A stretch of 64,000 nucleotides of DNA from Candidatus Methylopumilus sp. (GTDB taxonomy: Bacteria > Pseudomonadota > Gammaproteobacteria > Burkholderiales > Methylophilaceae): the NCBI GenBank assembly GCA_009693175.1, contig SHXT01000002.1:24181-88180 (forward strand). Reading direction: 5' to 3'. How positions within the stretch are numbered: the first letter of the stretch is position 1; each line of letters begins with the position of its first letter. Of the stretch, positions 10,540-20,153 are shown piece by piece. Made by a program: the position numbers and the translations under genes. The notes below the pieces were generated by a model. It did no database searches. It was not told the DNA's origin and saw only the letters and a program-made list of their open reading frames with translations.

Positions 10540-11268
10540 ATGTCAGCAGATAAAAAAATACCTAAATTTAACGGCCCAGAATTATTTGATGAAACTCATA
10601 ACGAGAGTGAATCCTGGCATGCATTTGAAATTATGTCAGAATTTGTTGGTGCTACCGAAAAACTTAAAAAAATAACTCCGGCAGTATCTATATTTGGCAG
10701 TGCTCGGGTAAGTGAAGATAATCCTTATTACAAACTTACTGTGGATATAGCAGAAGCATTATCTAATTCAGGATTTAGCGTTATTTCTGGTGGTGGTCCC
10801 GGTCTTATGGAGGCAGCTAATAAAGGAGCTTCTTTAGGTAAAGGTCCCAGTATTGGACTAAATATTAATTTGCCCCATGAACAAAAAGCGAATGATTATC
10901 AAGATATCTCGATTAATTTTAAATATTTTTTTATGCGAAAAGTGATGTTTATTAAATATGCCTCAGCTTATATAGTTCTCCCTGGTGGATTTGGGACACT
11001 TGATGAGCTTATGGAGGTAATTACACTTGTGCAAACAGGTAAATCAAGAAAGATTCCTATTATTCTGGTGGGCAAGAAATTTTGGTCTGGCTTATTAGAT
11101 TGGTTAAAAGATAAAATGATTCAAGAGAATATGGCTTCTAAAAAAGATCTAGATCTTATTCAGGTTCTTGAAGAGCCTAAAGAGATTGTGAATGCGATAT
11201 TTAATCACTACGAATCTATTGGATTTACTCTATCTCCGGCAGAGAGAAAAGCTCAACTTTATTTATAA
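10540..11268 (+). CDS. LOG-family (TIGR00730) Rossmann-fold protein
   Basis: Probable nucleoside 5'-monophosphate phosphoribohydrolase of the lysine-decarboxylase-like/LOG fold. The two signatures are present: SGGGPGLMEAANKGA in the N-terminal half and PGGFGTLDE further on. Bacterial relatives cleave purine or cytokinin-type nucleotides to base and ribose 5-phosphate; which substrate this one uses is unknown. The ATG at 10540 (MSADKKIPKF) is preferred; a TTG at 10528 would add four residues. It is divergent to polA. Confidence 0.85.
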   Translation: MSADKKIPKFNGPELFDETHNESESWHAFEIMSEFVGATEKLKKITPAVSIFGSARVSEDNPYYKLTVDIAEALSNSGFSVISGGGPGLMEAANKGASLGKGPSIGLNINLPHEQKANDYQDISINFKYFFMRKVMFIKYASAYIVLPGGFGTLDELMEVITLVQTGKSRKIPIILVGKKFWSGLLDWLKDKMIQENMASKKDLDLIQVLEEPKEIVNAIFNHYESIGFTLSPAERKAQLYL

Positions 11269-11318
11269 ATTGTTAAATAAACCATACCATATAAAGGTTT
11301 TTTGTTAGAATCTTTGCT

Positions 11319-11663
11319 ATGAGAAAACAAAATAAAATTAAAGTGTTTTGTTTGGCAATCAGCTTCTTGAGTTTAAATGTAATGGCTGAAAAAAAACTTG
11401 AGCCATTGGAAGATATAAAACCTCCACCGAAGAACTTTGAAAGCGATGTGGTGGATGAACCTCAAATTACGATCACCAAAAAAGGTGCAGATACTGTTGA
11501 AGAATATCGTATCAACGGTGAACTTTATATGATGAAAGTGTCCCCTTCAGGTGGCGGCCCTTCTTATTATTTGCTTAAAGAGGATCAGGATGGTGGTTGG
11601 GCAAGATATGATGGCCCTAGCCAACCTTTATCGGTTCCTAAATGGGTAATATTTAGATTTTAA
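11319..11663 (+). CDS. DUF2782 family secreted protein
   Basis: A 114-residue protein with a probable signal peptide (hydrophobic core CLAISFLSLNVMA), followed by a short acidic/proline-rich stretch and a compact domain with VEEYRINGELYMMKVSPSGG near the middle, the DUF2782 pattern. Function unknown. In betaproteobacteria this family typically sits between polA and thrB, as here. An intrinsic terminator follows immediately. Confidence 0.8.
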   Translation: MRKQNKIKVFCLAISFLSLNVMAEKKLEPLEDIKPPPKNFESDVVDEPQITITKKGADTVEEYRINGELYMMKVSPSGGGPSYYLLKEDQDGGWARYDGPSQPLSVPKWVIFRF

Positions 11664-11671
11664 ATTTTTTG

Positions 11672-11694
11672 AAAGGGCTTTAGGCCCTTTTTTT
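11672..11694 (+). terminator. Intrinsic terminator between the DUF2782 gene and thrB
   Basis: AAAGGGC (11672-11678) pairs with GCCCTTT (11684-11690), followed by an uninterrupted T run up to 11694. The thrB start codon is the next base, so the terminator leaves no room for a thrB promoter or ribosome binding site downstream of it. Confidence 0.85.
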
Positions 11695-12612
11695 ATGTCT
11701 GTCTATACATCAGTTAATATTGAAGAACTAAAAAGCTGGCTTAAAGATTATGCGTTGGATGATCTTACTGGTTATCAAGGCATTAAATCTGGCATTACGA
11801 ATACTAACTATTTTTTGATGACGAAGAATGATCAATTTGTTTTAACGCTCTTCGAAAAAAATTCAATAGAAGATCTCCCGTACTTTGTAAATCTCATGTC
11901 TCATTTAGCAAAGCACGCATTTTTATGTCCCAAACCTATCCTCAAAAAAAATGGTACAGCTTTAAGTATTTTAAAAAATAAGCCAGCTTTAATCGTGTCG
12001 TGTCTTAAAGGTAAGGAACTCACAAAACCTGAAGCTAATCACTGTGGAACCGTGGGTAAAAACTTAGCTGAGTTACATACCATTGCAAAAGATTTTGAGA
12101 CTCATCATCAAAATACAAGAGATCTTACATGGATTAAAAAAACGGCTAATACTTTACTCGGTAAATTACCTTTAGACGAAGATGAATTATTAAAAGAAGA
12201 AATCGCTTACCAAGAAAAGCAAAATTATAAGTTACCTAAATCCACTATTCATGGAGATTTATTTAAAGATAACGTACTTTTTTTAAATAATGAAGTATCA
12301 GGGGTTATTGATTTTTATTATGCTTGTACAGATTACCTTATTTTAGATGTGGCTATTGCTGTGAATGATTGGTGTGTGAATGAAGATGGCTCTTTTGATG
12401 AAGAAAGATTGAATGCTTTCTTAAGCGCATATAAAAAAATAAGATTATTTAGTGACGCAGAAGATAAAGCTTGGAATGATATATTAAGATTGGCATCACT
12501 TAGATTTTGGGTTTCAAGGCTTAATGATTTTTATCATGCTGAAGAAGGTGAACTAACCTACAAGAAAGACCCCAAACATTTTAAGAAAATTTTAAAGCAA
12601 CGTATGAGTTAG
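11695..12612 (+). CDS. thrB: Homoserine kinase (ThrB, aminoglycoside-phosphotransferase fold)
   Basis: Phosphorylates homoserine in threonine synthesis. The 305-residue protein is the APH/ThrB2 type, not GHMP: it has STIHGDLFKDNVLF with the catalytic HGD-x-x-x-DN pattern and the metal-binding GVIDFYYA. The N-terminus (SVYTSVNIEELKSWL, then GIKSGITNTNYF) aligns with family starts, so the ATG directly abutting the preceding terminator T tract appears real. No Shine-Dalgarno is visible, because the preceding bases are that T tract. Confidence 0.94.
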   Translation: MSVYTSVNIEELKSWLKDYALDDLTGYQGIKSGITNTNYFLMTKNDQFVLTLFEKNSIEDLPYFVNLMSHLAKHAFLCPKPILKKNGTALSILKNKPALIVSCLKGKELTKPEANHCGTVGKNLAELHTIAKDFETHHQNTRDLTWIKKTANTLLGKLPLDEDELLKEEIAYQEKQNYKLPKSTIHGDLFKDNVLFLNNEVSGVIDFYYACTDYLILDVAIAVNDWCVNEDGSFDEERLNAFLSAYKKIRLFSDAEDKAWNDILRLASLRFWVSRLNDFYHAEEGELTYKKDPKHFKKILKQRMS

Positions 12613-12630
12613 CATACAAGGTAAATCGAT

Positions 12631-13401
12631 ATGAAAAAAATTACATTTAAAGATTCTATTCGTTGGAACAAAGAAAGTTTTTTGCTTTTTAAAAAAACAC
12701 CTAATCAATCATTAATGTTGAGCTTAATTTATCTTTTTATTTTTATACTTTTACCTTCTATACCTATGCTTCAAATTTTTTCAATTGTATCTATTTTGAT
12801 TTGGCCTATATTTTTATTGTTTGCAGTTAACTTTTATAAAATTCACGACAAAAATAAGCATGAAACATTTTTAGCGATTTATGAAAAAATTAAACCCAGA
12901 TTACCTGCATTACTCACGCTCGGTCTCATCTGTTTAACTTATGCAGCGATGGTGACGATGGTTTTAAATTCTGAAATACACCATTTCATTCAATTATCAG
13001 AAAATAATAATGAGCTTATTAATGTCATTAATAATTTTGTACCAATGATAGGTAAATTAATCTTACTCTTATTGCCATTACTTATGGCAACTTGGTTTTC
13101 GCCGATGTTAATTGTGTATAACCATTACTCATTATTTAAATCGATTAAATCGAGCGTCGCAGGATCGTTAATATATATTTTTCCTTTAGGCCTTTCATGG
13201 TTTATTTTTTCGACAGCAGCAATATTATTTATGTTGTCATGTGGAGTATTGATTGGATCATTGGCTTCATTTTTTCCAACTATAGCGCCTTCATTAATGG
13301 GCGCAGTGATTTTCTTTGCATTACTCGTGGTTACATCAGTAATGTTTGCATTTCAATACATTAGTTATCGAGATATTTTTAAATCTGCAAAAAGCTATTA
13401 G
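12631..13401 (+). CDS. Polytopic membrane protein, BPSS1780-like
   Basis: A 256-residue integral membrane protein with about six hydrophobic segments and a charged cytoplasmic N-terminus (MKKITFKDSIRWNKESFLLF). The pattern resembles the BPSS1780/DUF975-like family of betaproteobacteria, which has no established function. It follows thrB by 18 bases and is probably cotranscribed. Its stop codon overlaps the convergent uvrD-type gene by four bases. Confidence 0.65.
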   Translation: MKKITFKDSIRWNKESFLLFKKTPNQSLMLSLIYLFIFILLPSIPMLQIFSIVSILIWPIFLLFAVNFYKIHDKNKHETFLAIYEKIKPRLPALLTLGLICLTYAAMVTMVLNSEIHHFIQLSENNNELINVINNFVPMIGKLILLLLPLLMATWFSPMLIVYNHYSLFKSIKSSVAGSLIYIFPLGLSWFIFSTAAILFMLSCGVLIGSLASFFPTIAPSLMGAVIFFALLVVTSVMFAFQYISYRDIFKSAKSY

Positions 13402-15554
13402 TGTTTAAATAGTTTTGCGTATTCCATTGCGAGCCATTTAGTACCTGCTTTGTTAAATTTAATTTGTATTCTTAAGTCGCCTGTATTTCCCTCGTAACCT
13501 AAAACAGTACCTTGACCAAATTTTTCATGCATAACAGACTCGCCAATCTTCCAGGTATGTTTTTGTTGGGATGGTTTAGAATTACTTTCCTCAATTTGAT
13601 CTAAATTACCTTTAAAATTAATTGCATTAATATTTTTGATGAGATTCTCAGGAATTTCCTCTAAGAATCTTGATGGCATGCCATACCTTGTTTGACCATG
13701 AAGCATTCTCGACAATGCATAACTTAAATATAATTTTGATCTGGCCCTAGTCACAGCAACATACATAAGCCTTCTTTCTTCTTCGAGACCTTTAGATTCA
13801 AATAAGCTTTGTTCATGTGGACATAAACCCTCTTCAAGACCAGAAATAAAGACTACATCAAATTCTAGTCCTTTGGATGAATGAATGGTCATGAGCTGAA
13901 TAGCATCTGAAACTTCACTTGCTTGCATATCGCCACTTTCTAGTGAGGAGTAATTTAAAAAATCTCCAAGCGGATTTACGGATTCATTATTATCATTATT
14001 AAGAAAGGTCGCTGCTGCAGAAACTAATTCGTTTAAGTTGGATACTCTATCTAAACCATCTTTTTCATTTGTATAGTGATCTTTAAGTCCTGATTCATTA
14101 ATGATGAGATCAATCATTTGAGGAAGCGTTAACTCTTCAAATCCACTTTCTATATATTTGATGAGATGAATGAAATAAGGGAGTCCCTTTTTAATCGTCG
14201 ATATTTGGTCCGATGATTTCACTGCTGCACCCCATAAACTACAACTATCTTTTTTTGAGATATCTTGAAGATTTTCTAAAGATCTACTTCCTATACCCCG
14301 CGTTGGAAAATTTACAATTCTTAAAAATGCACTGTCATCATTTTTATTTGCAATCAGTCTTAAATAGGCAATGGCATGTTTAATCTCAGCGCGTTCAAAG
14401 AAGCGTAATCCACCATAGACCCTATAAGGTAAATTAGATAAAAAAATATTGTGTTCGAGAACTCGGGACTGCGCATTGCTTCTATAAAGAATAGCAATAT
14501 GATTAAGAGAAACGCCTTCTCTATAAAGCATTTTGATTTCATCCACAATAAATTTAGCCTCATCAATATCAGTATGGCCTGTATAGATTCTTATGGGGTC
14601 ACCTTCTCCAGAAGAAGTCCATAAGTTCTTGCCTAATCTATTTTTATTATGATCAATAATGGCATTTGCTGTATTTAGAATATTACTTTTAGATCTGTAA
14701 TTTTGTTCGAGTTTAATAATTTGTTTGACATGAAAATCTTTTTCGAGATCTTTCATATTTCCAACTCGAGCACCTCTAAAACTATAAATAGATTGATCAT
14801 CATCTCCTACAGCAAAAACATAACTGCTATTTCCTGCAAGAAGTTTTAGCCATTTATATTGCAGTTCACTTGTATCCTGAAATTCGTCAATAAGAATATG
14901 CTTAAATCGATCTTGGTAATGCTGACGTATTACAGTATTTTTTTCGAAAAGTTCATAGCATCTTAAAAGTAATTCACCAAAATCCACTAAACCTTCTTTT
15001 TGACATTGTTTTTCATATTCAAGATAGATTTCATTTAATTTTTTTGAGTATGTGTCATAACTATCGATATGCGCAGCTCTTAAGCCCTGATCTTTACTAC
15101 CGTTAATATAGTGCTGTAATTGTTTAGGCACATAAGTTTCATCATCTACATTTATTAATTTCATTGTTCTTTTAATTAAAGATAGCTGATCTTGACTGTC
15201 TAGTATTTGAAATGTTTCAGGCAAGTTAGCATCTCTTGCATGCGTTTTAAGAAATCGATTACATAAACCATGGAATGTACCTACCCACATACCTCGCGTA
15301 TTGATAGGTAGTTGCATAGTGATTCTTTGTAACATCTCTTTTGCGGCTTTATTTGTAAATGTCACCGCGATAAGACCAAATGGACTAACAATATTTGTTT
15401 GAATAAGCCATGCAATTCTGGAGGTGAGTACTTTGGTTTTACCACTTCCTGCACCAGCGAGAATGAGTGCAGACTCATTTTGAAGCGTTACAGCTTCAAT
15501 TTGTTTTTCATTTAAATCTTTGAATTGATTTTGGTTGGTCAGGGATACATTCAT
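13398..15554 (-). CDS. uvrD: UvrD/PcrA-type superfamily 1 DNA helicase
   Basis: A 3'-5' helicase for nucleotide excision and mismatch repair. The 718 residues carry the Walker A segment ILAGAGSGKTKVLTSR near 31-46, the Walker B segment LIDEFQDTS, GDDDQSIYSFRGA, and the C-terminal motifs LMTIHSSKGLEFDVVF and EERRLMYVAVTRA. The short basic C-terminal module (HTWKIGESVMHEKFGQGTV) resembles the PcrA/UvrD Tudor-like tail that can contact RNA polymerase. Rep cannot be fully excluded, but that tail favours UvrD. Confidence 0.93.
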   Translation of the reverse strand: MNVSLTNQNQFKDLNEKQIEAVTLQNESALILAGAGSGKTKVLTSRIAWLIQTNIVSPFGLIAVTFTNKAAKEMLQRITMQLPINTRGMWVGTFHGLCNRFLKTHARDANLPETFQILDSQDQLSLIKRTMKLINVDDETYVPKQLQHYINGSKDQGLRAAHIDSYDTYSKKLNEIYLEYEKQCQKEGLVDFGELLLRCYELFEKNTVIRQHYQDRFKHILIDEFQDTSELQYKWLKLLAGNSSYVFAVGDDDQSIYSFRGARVGNMKDLEKDFHVKQIIKLEQNYRSKSNILNTANAIIDHNKNRLGKNLWTSSGEGDPIRIYTGHTDIDEAKFIVDEIKMLYREGVSLNHIAILYRSNAQSRVLEHNIFLSNLPYRVYGGLRFFERAEIKHAIAYLRLIANKNDDSAFLRIVNFPTRGIGSRSLENLQDISKKDSCSLWGAAVKSSDQISTIKKGLPYFIHLIKYIESGFEELTLPQMIDLIINESGLKDHYTNEKDGLDRVSNLNELVSAAATFLNNDNNESVNPLGDFLNYSSLESGDMQASEVSDAIQLMTIHSSKGLEFDVVFISGLEEGLCPHEQSLFESKGLEEERRLMYVAVTRARSKLYLSYALSRMLHGQTRYGMPSRFLEEIPENLIKNINAINFKGNLDQIEESNSKPSQQKHTWKIGESVMHEKFGQGTVLGYEGNTGDLRIQIKFNKAGTKWLAMEYAKLFKH

Positions 15555-15601
15555 GAGGTGTAATGCTATCCTAATTTATTGATAGATAAAAAAAAGATTA
15601 A

Positions 15602-15630
15602 AAAAAAGACCTCTTCAAGAGGTCTTTTTT
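15602..15630 (-). terminator. Intrinsic terminator of groS-groL
   Basis: GACCTCTT (15608-15615) and AAGAGGTC (15617-15624) form a strong stem, with A and T tracts on both sides. It lies 17 bases past the groL stop and upstream of the uvrD-type gene. On the minus strand it ends the chaperonin transcript. Confidence 0.9.
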
Positions 15631-15646
15631 CATTAATGCTTTTGAG

Positions 15647-17281
15647 TTACATCATACCACCCATACCACCCATGTCACCACCACCCATTGCTGGAGAGTC
15701 ATCTTTAGGAAGGTCGGCTATCATACAATCAGTCGTTAACATCAGACCTGCAATAGAGGCTGCATGTTGGAGTGCAGTTCGAGTAACTTTAGTAGGATCT
15801 AAAACACCCATTTCAACCATGTCGCCATAAGTTTCATTTGCAGCATTGAAGCCATAATTGCCTTTACCAGCAACCACGTTATTAAGTACGACAGATGGTT
15901 CTACACCAGCATTGGCAACGATTTGTCTTAAAGGTTCTTCAACAGCGCGAAGTACAATGCGAACACCGGCTTCTTGATCTGAATTGTCACCTTTAGTTTT
16001 TGCAATTGCATCACGTACTCTAATGTAAGCAACGCCACCGCCTGCAACAATACCTTCTTCTACAGCAGCTCTTGTTGCATGAAGCGCATCTTCAACGCGC
16101 GCTTTTTTTTCTTTCATTTCAATTTCAGTGGTAGCACCAACTTTAATCACAGCAACACCACCAGCAAGTTTTGCAACACGTTCTTGAAGTTTTTCTTTAT
16201 CGTAATCGCTTGTTGCTTCTTCAATTTGCGTTTTGATTTGAGCAATACGTGACTTAATATTTTTTGCGTCAGCAGCACCATCAATAATGATAGTATTTTC
16301 TTTACCCACTTCAATTCTTTTTGCTTGGCCTAAATCTTCAATTTTGATAGTTTCTAATTTTAAGCCTACTTCATCGGAAATCACTGTACCGCCCGTAAGG
16401 ATTGCAATATCTTCAAGCATTGCTTTTCTTCTATCGCCAAAGCCAGGTGCTTTTACTGCAACAGTTTTTAAAATACCACGAATGTTATTTACGACTAAAG
16501 TAGCAAGGGCTTCACCTTCTATATCTTCAGCAATGATAAGGAGAGGGCGGCTTGATTTAGCCACTTGCTCAAGCGCCGGGAGAAGATCTCTAATGCTAGA
16601 GATTTTTTTATCGTGCAAAAGAATAAATGGATTTTCTAATAATGCAATTTGACGATCTGCATTGTTGATGAAGTAAGGTGAAAGATATCCACGATCAAAT
16701 TGCATACCTTCTACAACATCTAATTCGTTTGTCAACCCTGAACCATCTTCAACGGTGATTACACCTTCTTTACCTACTTTATCCATTGCATCTGCAATGA
16801 TTTGTCCGATAGAGTGATCAGAGTTAGCGGAGATAGAGCCTACTTGTGCAATTTCTTTGCTTGTTGTACATGGCTTACTTAATTTTTTAAGTTCAGCAAC
16901 GCCAGCTTCAACAGCTTTATCGATACCTCTTTTAAGATCCATTGGGTTCATACCCGCAGCGACTGATTTCATACCTTCGCGAATAATCGCTTGAGCAAGC
17001 ACAGTTGCAGTTGTTGTACCGTCACCCGCAATATCAGAAGTTTTAGATGCAACTTCTTTAACCATTTGTGCACCCATATTTTCGAACTTGTCTTTTAGTT
17101 CGATTTCTTTTGCAACTGACACACCGTCTTTAGTAATAGTAGGCGCACCAAATGAACGCTCTAAAATAACATTTCTACCTTTAGGACCGAGTGTTATTTT
17201 AACTGCATTCGATAAAATATTTACACCGGTAATCATTTTTTGGCGAACTTCTTCACCAAATCTTACGTCTTTTGCTGCCAT
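15647..17281 (-). CDS. groL: Chaperonin GroEL (Hsp60)
   Basis: ATP-dependent folding cage subunit of 544 residues, normal length. It begins [15 protein letters not shown] and contains [22 protein letters not shown] (the ATP site) and the disordered GGM-rich tail [13 protein letters not shown]. It follows groS by 41 bases in the same operon and is controlled from the CIRCE-overlapped promoter upstream of groS. Confidence 0.99.
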   Translation of the reverse strand: MAAKDVRFGEEVRQKMITGVNILSNAVKITLGPKGRNVILERSFGAPTITKDGVSVAKEIELKDKFENMGAQMVKEVASKTSDIAGDGTTTATVLAQAIIREGMKSVAAGMNPMDLKRGIDKAVEAGVAELKKLSKPCTTSKEIAQVGSISANSDHSIGQIIADAMDKVGKEGVITVEDGSGLTNELDVVEGMQFDRGYLSPYFINNADRQIALLENPFILLHDKKISSIRDLLPALEQVAKSSRPLLIIAEDIEGEALATLVVNNIRGILKTVAVKAPGFGDRRKAMLEDIAILTGGTVISDEVGLKLETIKIEDLGQAKRIEVGKENTIIIDGAADAKNIKSRIAQIKTQIEEATSDYDKEKLQERVAKLAGGVAVIKVGATTEIEMKEKKARVEDALHATRAAVEEGIVAGGGVAYIRVRDAIAKTKGDNSDQEAGVRIVLRAVEEPLRQIVANAGVEPSVVLNNVVAGKGNYGFNAANETYGDMVEMGVLDPTKVTRTALQHAASIAGLMLTTDCMIADLPKDDSPAMGGGDMGGMGGMM

Positions 17282-17322
17282 TTTTATTTCTCCAAAATAT
17301 TAATGAATGAATGTTTAAGACT

Positions 17323-17610
17323 TTATTCAACAATGCCCATGATGTCTTCTTCACGCATCACAAGTAATTCTTCGCCATCGACTTTAACGGCTTGGCCAGC
17401 ATATTTTCCAAATAGAACTTTGTCACCTACTTTGACATCTAGTTTTTTAATGCTGCCATCTTCAAGAATCTTTCCATTACCCACAGCTTTTACTGTGCCT
17501 TGGTCTGGTTTTTCTGTTGCGCCGTCAGGAATAACGATGCCTGATGCTGTTGTACGTTCTTCTTCAAGACGCTTTACAATTACTCGATCATGTAAAGGGC
17601 GAATTTTCAT
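17323..17610 (-). CDS. groS: Co-chaperonin GroES (Hsp10)
   Basis: The 95-residue lid of the GroEL cage. It begins [18 protein letters not shown], has the mobile loop around [16 protein letters not shown], and ends with the [13 protein letters not shown] strand. A strong ribosome binding site (AGGAGA) precedes the ATG. Transcription should start just inside the CIRCE element about 80 bases upstream. Confidence 0.99.
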   Translation of the reverse strand: MKIRPLHDRVIVKRLEEERTTASGIVIPDGATEKPDQGTVKAVGNGKILEDGSIKKLDVKVGDKVLFGKYAGQAVKVDGEELLVMREEDIMGIVE

Positions 17611-17669
17611 TTCATATTCTCCTAATAGTGTATTCTTTGAAAATTAATCAAAATCGAAAACAAGAGTGA

Positions 17670-17696
17670 TTAGCACTCAATGTCATAGAGTGCTAA
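17670..17696 (-). promoter_or_regulatory. CIRCE operator (HrcA binding site)
   Basis: TTAGCACTC (17670-17678), nine bases, then GAGTGCTAA (17688-17696): a perfect match to the CIRCE consensus. It overlaps the transcription start region of groS-groL, so heat-shock repression by HrcA is expected. hrcA is not in this window. Confidence 0.97.
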
Positions 17697-17724
17697 TAAT
17701 AGGGATGAAAGCCTAAAATTTCAA
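17696..17724 (-). promoter_or_regulatory. Sigma70-type promoter of groS-groL
   Basis: Reading the minus strand, TTGAAA (17724-17719), a spacer of exactly 17 bases, and TATTAT (17701-17696). The -10 ends at the first base of CIRCE, so HrcA binding would block promoter clearance. No sigma32-type element is apparent. Confidence 0.8.
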
Positions 17725-17766
17725 GTGTTATTTCGTTAACTATCTAAATTTAAACATTATTTTTAT

Positions 17767-18843
17767 ATGGGTTATTACATAGAAAAGCAACAGTATCGAA
17801 GGCTAGGGCAATCGGATTTGCTTATTGCGCCTATAACCTTAGGCACTATGACCTTTGGGGAGCAAAACACCGAATCTGAAGCATTTTTACAGCTCGATTG
17901 GGCAACTTCTCACGGCATTAATTTTATTGATACAGCAGAGATGTATCCCGTGCCACCCAAAGAAAGTACCTTTACCGTTACTGAAACGATTCTAGGTAAT
18001 TGGTTAAAAAAACAAAAAAGAGAAGAGATCGTTTTAGCAACCAAAGCTGCAGGGCCGAGAAGATCATTAAATTGGATTCGTAATGGGCCGCGAGCTTTCG
18101 ATGAGAAAAATTTACGTGCCGCAGTAGAGGGCTCTTTAAAAAGATTGCAAACAGATTACATTGATTTGTATCAGCTCCATTGGCCTGAAAGAAATGTACC
18201 AATGTTCGGACAATATAAATTTGATCCCAGTGCAGAAATGGAAGGTTCGAAATTAAAAGAATGGGTATCCATCGACGATCAATTAGAGGCTTTAAGTAAG
18301 TTAGTTCAAGAGGGTAAGATTAAATATATTGGTATTTCAAATGAGCAATCTTGGGGTGTAATGGAATTTATTCGTATTGCAAGAGAAAAGGATTTACCTT
18401 TAATAAGTTCGGTTCAGAACTGTTACAACCTGATCAATAGAGGACTTGAGTTTGGTATGACGGAAATTTTGTATCGAGAAAAAATCGGATTTTTAGCATA
18501 CTCTCCTTTAGCGTTTGGACACCTCACTGGAAAGTATTTAAAAGATATTGATGCGAAAGGGCGGGCAACACTTTTTAAAGGTTTTGCTCAAAGATATGAC
18601 AAGCCTAGTGTCTTTCCCGCCGTGAAAGCTTATGAAGTATTAGCATCAAAACATGACATGACGTTAACAGAAATGGCATTAGCATTTGTATATCATCAGT
18701 GGTTTGTGACATCGACGATTGTAGGTGCTACATCACTTGATCAATTAAAAGAAAATATTGAGGCGTACAACAGAAGTTTATCTAAAGATTTATTAGATGA
18801 TATTGAAAGTATTCATTTAACTCATATGAATCCAGCACCTTAA
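17767..18843 (+). CDS. Aldo/keto reductase, Tas-like
   Basis: NADPH-dependent reductase of 358 residues with the AKR barrel. The catalytic Asp and Tyr lie in FIDTAEMYPVPP, a Lys in VLATKAAGPR and the His in LYQLHWPE. The C-terminal cofactor segment STIVGATSLDQLKENI is present. Length and the long insert resemble E. coli Tas. The physiological substrate is unknown. It lies three bases before bioA, so it is probably cotranscribed. Its upstream region is shared with the divergent groS promoter. Confidence 0.88.
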   Translation: MGYYIEKQQYRRLGQSDLLIAPITLGTMTFGEQNTESEAFLQLDWATSHGINFIDTAEMYPVPPKESTFTVTETILGNWLKKQKREEIVLATKAAGPRRSLNWIRNGPRAFDEKNLRAAVEGSLKRLQTDYIDLYQLHWPERNVPMFGQYKFDPSAEMEGSKLKEWVSIDDQLEALSKLVQEGKIKYIGISNEQSWGVMEFIRIAREKDLPLISSVQNCYNLINRGLEFGMTEILYREKIGFLAYSPLAFGHLTGKYLKDIDAKGRATLFKGFAQRYDKPSVFPAVKAYEVLASKHDMTLTEMALAFVYHQWFVTSTIVGATSLDQLKENIEAYNRSLSKDLLDDIESIHLTHMNPAP

Positions 18844-18846
18844 TGT

Positions 18847-20151
18847 ATGAAGAATCAGCATTACATTGATAGAAGTTTAAAAAGCTTGTGGAATCCATGT
18901 ACGCAAATGAAAATTCAACAAGCGCAATCTATTATCCCAATTAGGCGAGGCGATGGCGTTTGGTTATACGATTATGATGAAAAAAAATATTTAGATGCCA
19001 TCAGTTCGTGGTGGGTCAATTTATTTGGACATAACCAAAGTGAAATTAAAAAATCTATTACAGACCAGCTTGATCTCGTTGAGCATGTCATGCTTGCAGG
19101 GTTAACTCACGAGCCAGCAATACAGCTCTCTGAAAAATTAAGTAAACTCACAAATTTAGGTCACGCTTTTTATGGTAGCGATGGATCGAATGCCATTGAA
19201 ATTGCTATTAAGATGAGCGTCCATTACTGGAAAAACAAAGGACTAACCAAAAAGAATAAATTAATTTATTTAGAAAATAGTTACCACGGCGAAACGCTTG
19301 GGGCTTTATCTGTAACGGGCATCAAACTCTTTAGAAAAAATTATGCTTCATTAATTAGAAAAAATAATCCCATTAAAACACCTGACTGGCGATTTGCCGA
19401 CAAGGGTGAGACAGCAGAATCTTATGCATTGAGATGCATTAAAGATTTAGAAGCATACCTTCAGGAAAATCATCAGCACATAGCAGCTTTTATTTTGGAG
19501 CCACTTGTGCAATGTGCAACTGGTATGGGGATGTACCATTCAATTTATTTAGCAAAAGCAAGAGAACTTTGCACGCAATATCAAATCCATCTTATCGACG
19601 ATGAGATTGCAGTAGGCTTTGGCAGAACAGGAAAAATGTTTGCATTTGAACATGCAAATATTAAGCCTGATTTTATTTGTCTATCAAAAGGATTAACAGG
19701 CGGCTATCTTCCATTGTCGGCTGTATTAACGACCGATGACATTTATATGGCATTTTATGAAGATAAGATAGAAAAAGGTTTTCTTCATTCACATAGCTAC
19801 ACAGGCAATCCTCTAGCTTGCAGTGCTGCATTAGGCACATTAAGCTATTTTGAACAGCATGATGTGATCAATCAAAATAAAAAAATTTCAGCTTATGTAT
19901 CAGAAAAAATTAAAATACTCGCATCCCTCCCTATTTCTAATGATAGAAATATAGGCATGATATGGGCATTTGATCTTGAAGGGATTACAAAAAAGTTACT
20001 CAAAAAAATAAGTATGAAAGTCATTGATAATGGCCTCTTAATAAGACCTATAGGTAATACGATTTATTTTATGCCGCCATACGTGATTAATCATGATGAA
20101 ATTGATTTCATGATTGATACGACCTTTAAAGTCATCCAATCATCCTTATAA
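18847..20151 (+). CDS. bioA: Adenosylmethionine-8-amino-7-oxononanoate aminotransferase
   Basis: PLP enzyme of biotin synthesis that converts KAPA to DAPA with S-adenosylmethionine as amino donor. In 434 residues it has the BioA-type N-terminus (LWNPCTQMK), SSWWVNLFGH, the PLP Asp region LIDDEIAVGFGRTGKMFA and the Schiff-base lysine in LSKGLTGGYLPLSAV. The SSWW motif favours BioA over other class III aminotransferases. No other bio genes are nearby. Confidence 0.95.
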   Translation: MKNQHYIDRSLKSLWNPCTQMKIQQAQSIIPIRRGDGVWLYDYDEKKYLDAISSWWVNLFGHNQSEIKKSITDQLDLVEHVMLAGLTHEPAIQLSEKLSKLTNLGHAFYGSDGSNAIEIAIKMSVHYWKNKGLTKKNKLIYLENSYHGETLGALSVTGIKLFRKNYASLIRKNNPIKTPDWRFADKGETAESYALRCIKDLEAYLQENHQHIAAFILEPLVQCATGMGMYHSIYLAKARELCTQYQIHLIDDEIAVGFGRTGKMFAFEHANIKPDFICLSKGLTGGYLPLSAVLTTDDIYMAFYEDKIEKGFLHSHSYTGNPLACSAALGTLSYFEQHDVINQNKKISAYVSEKIKILASLPISNDRNIGMIWAFDLEGITKKLLKKISMKVIDNGLLIRPIGNTIYFMPPYVINHDEIDFMIDTTFKVIQSSL

Positions 20152-20153
20152 GT

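Noticed and set aside
16287..17647. Several plus-strand open frames opposite groL and groS
   Set aside because: They are shadow frames on the antisense strand of two unmistakable genes. None has a recognisable domain or a ribosome binding site.
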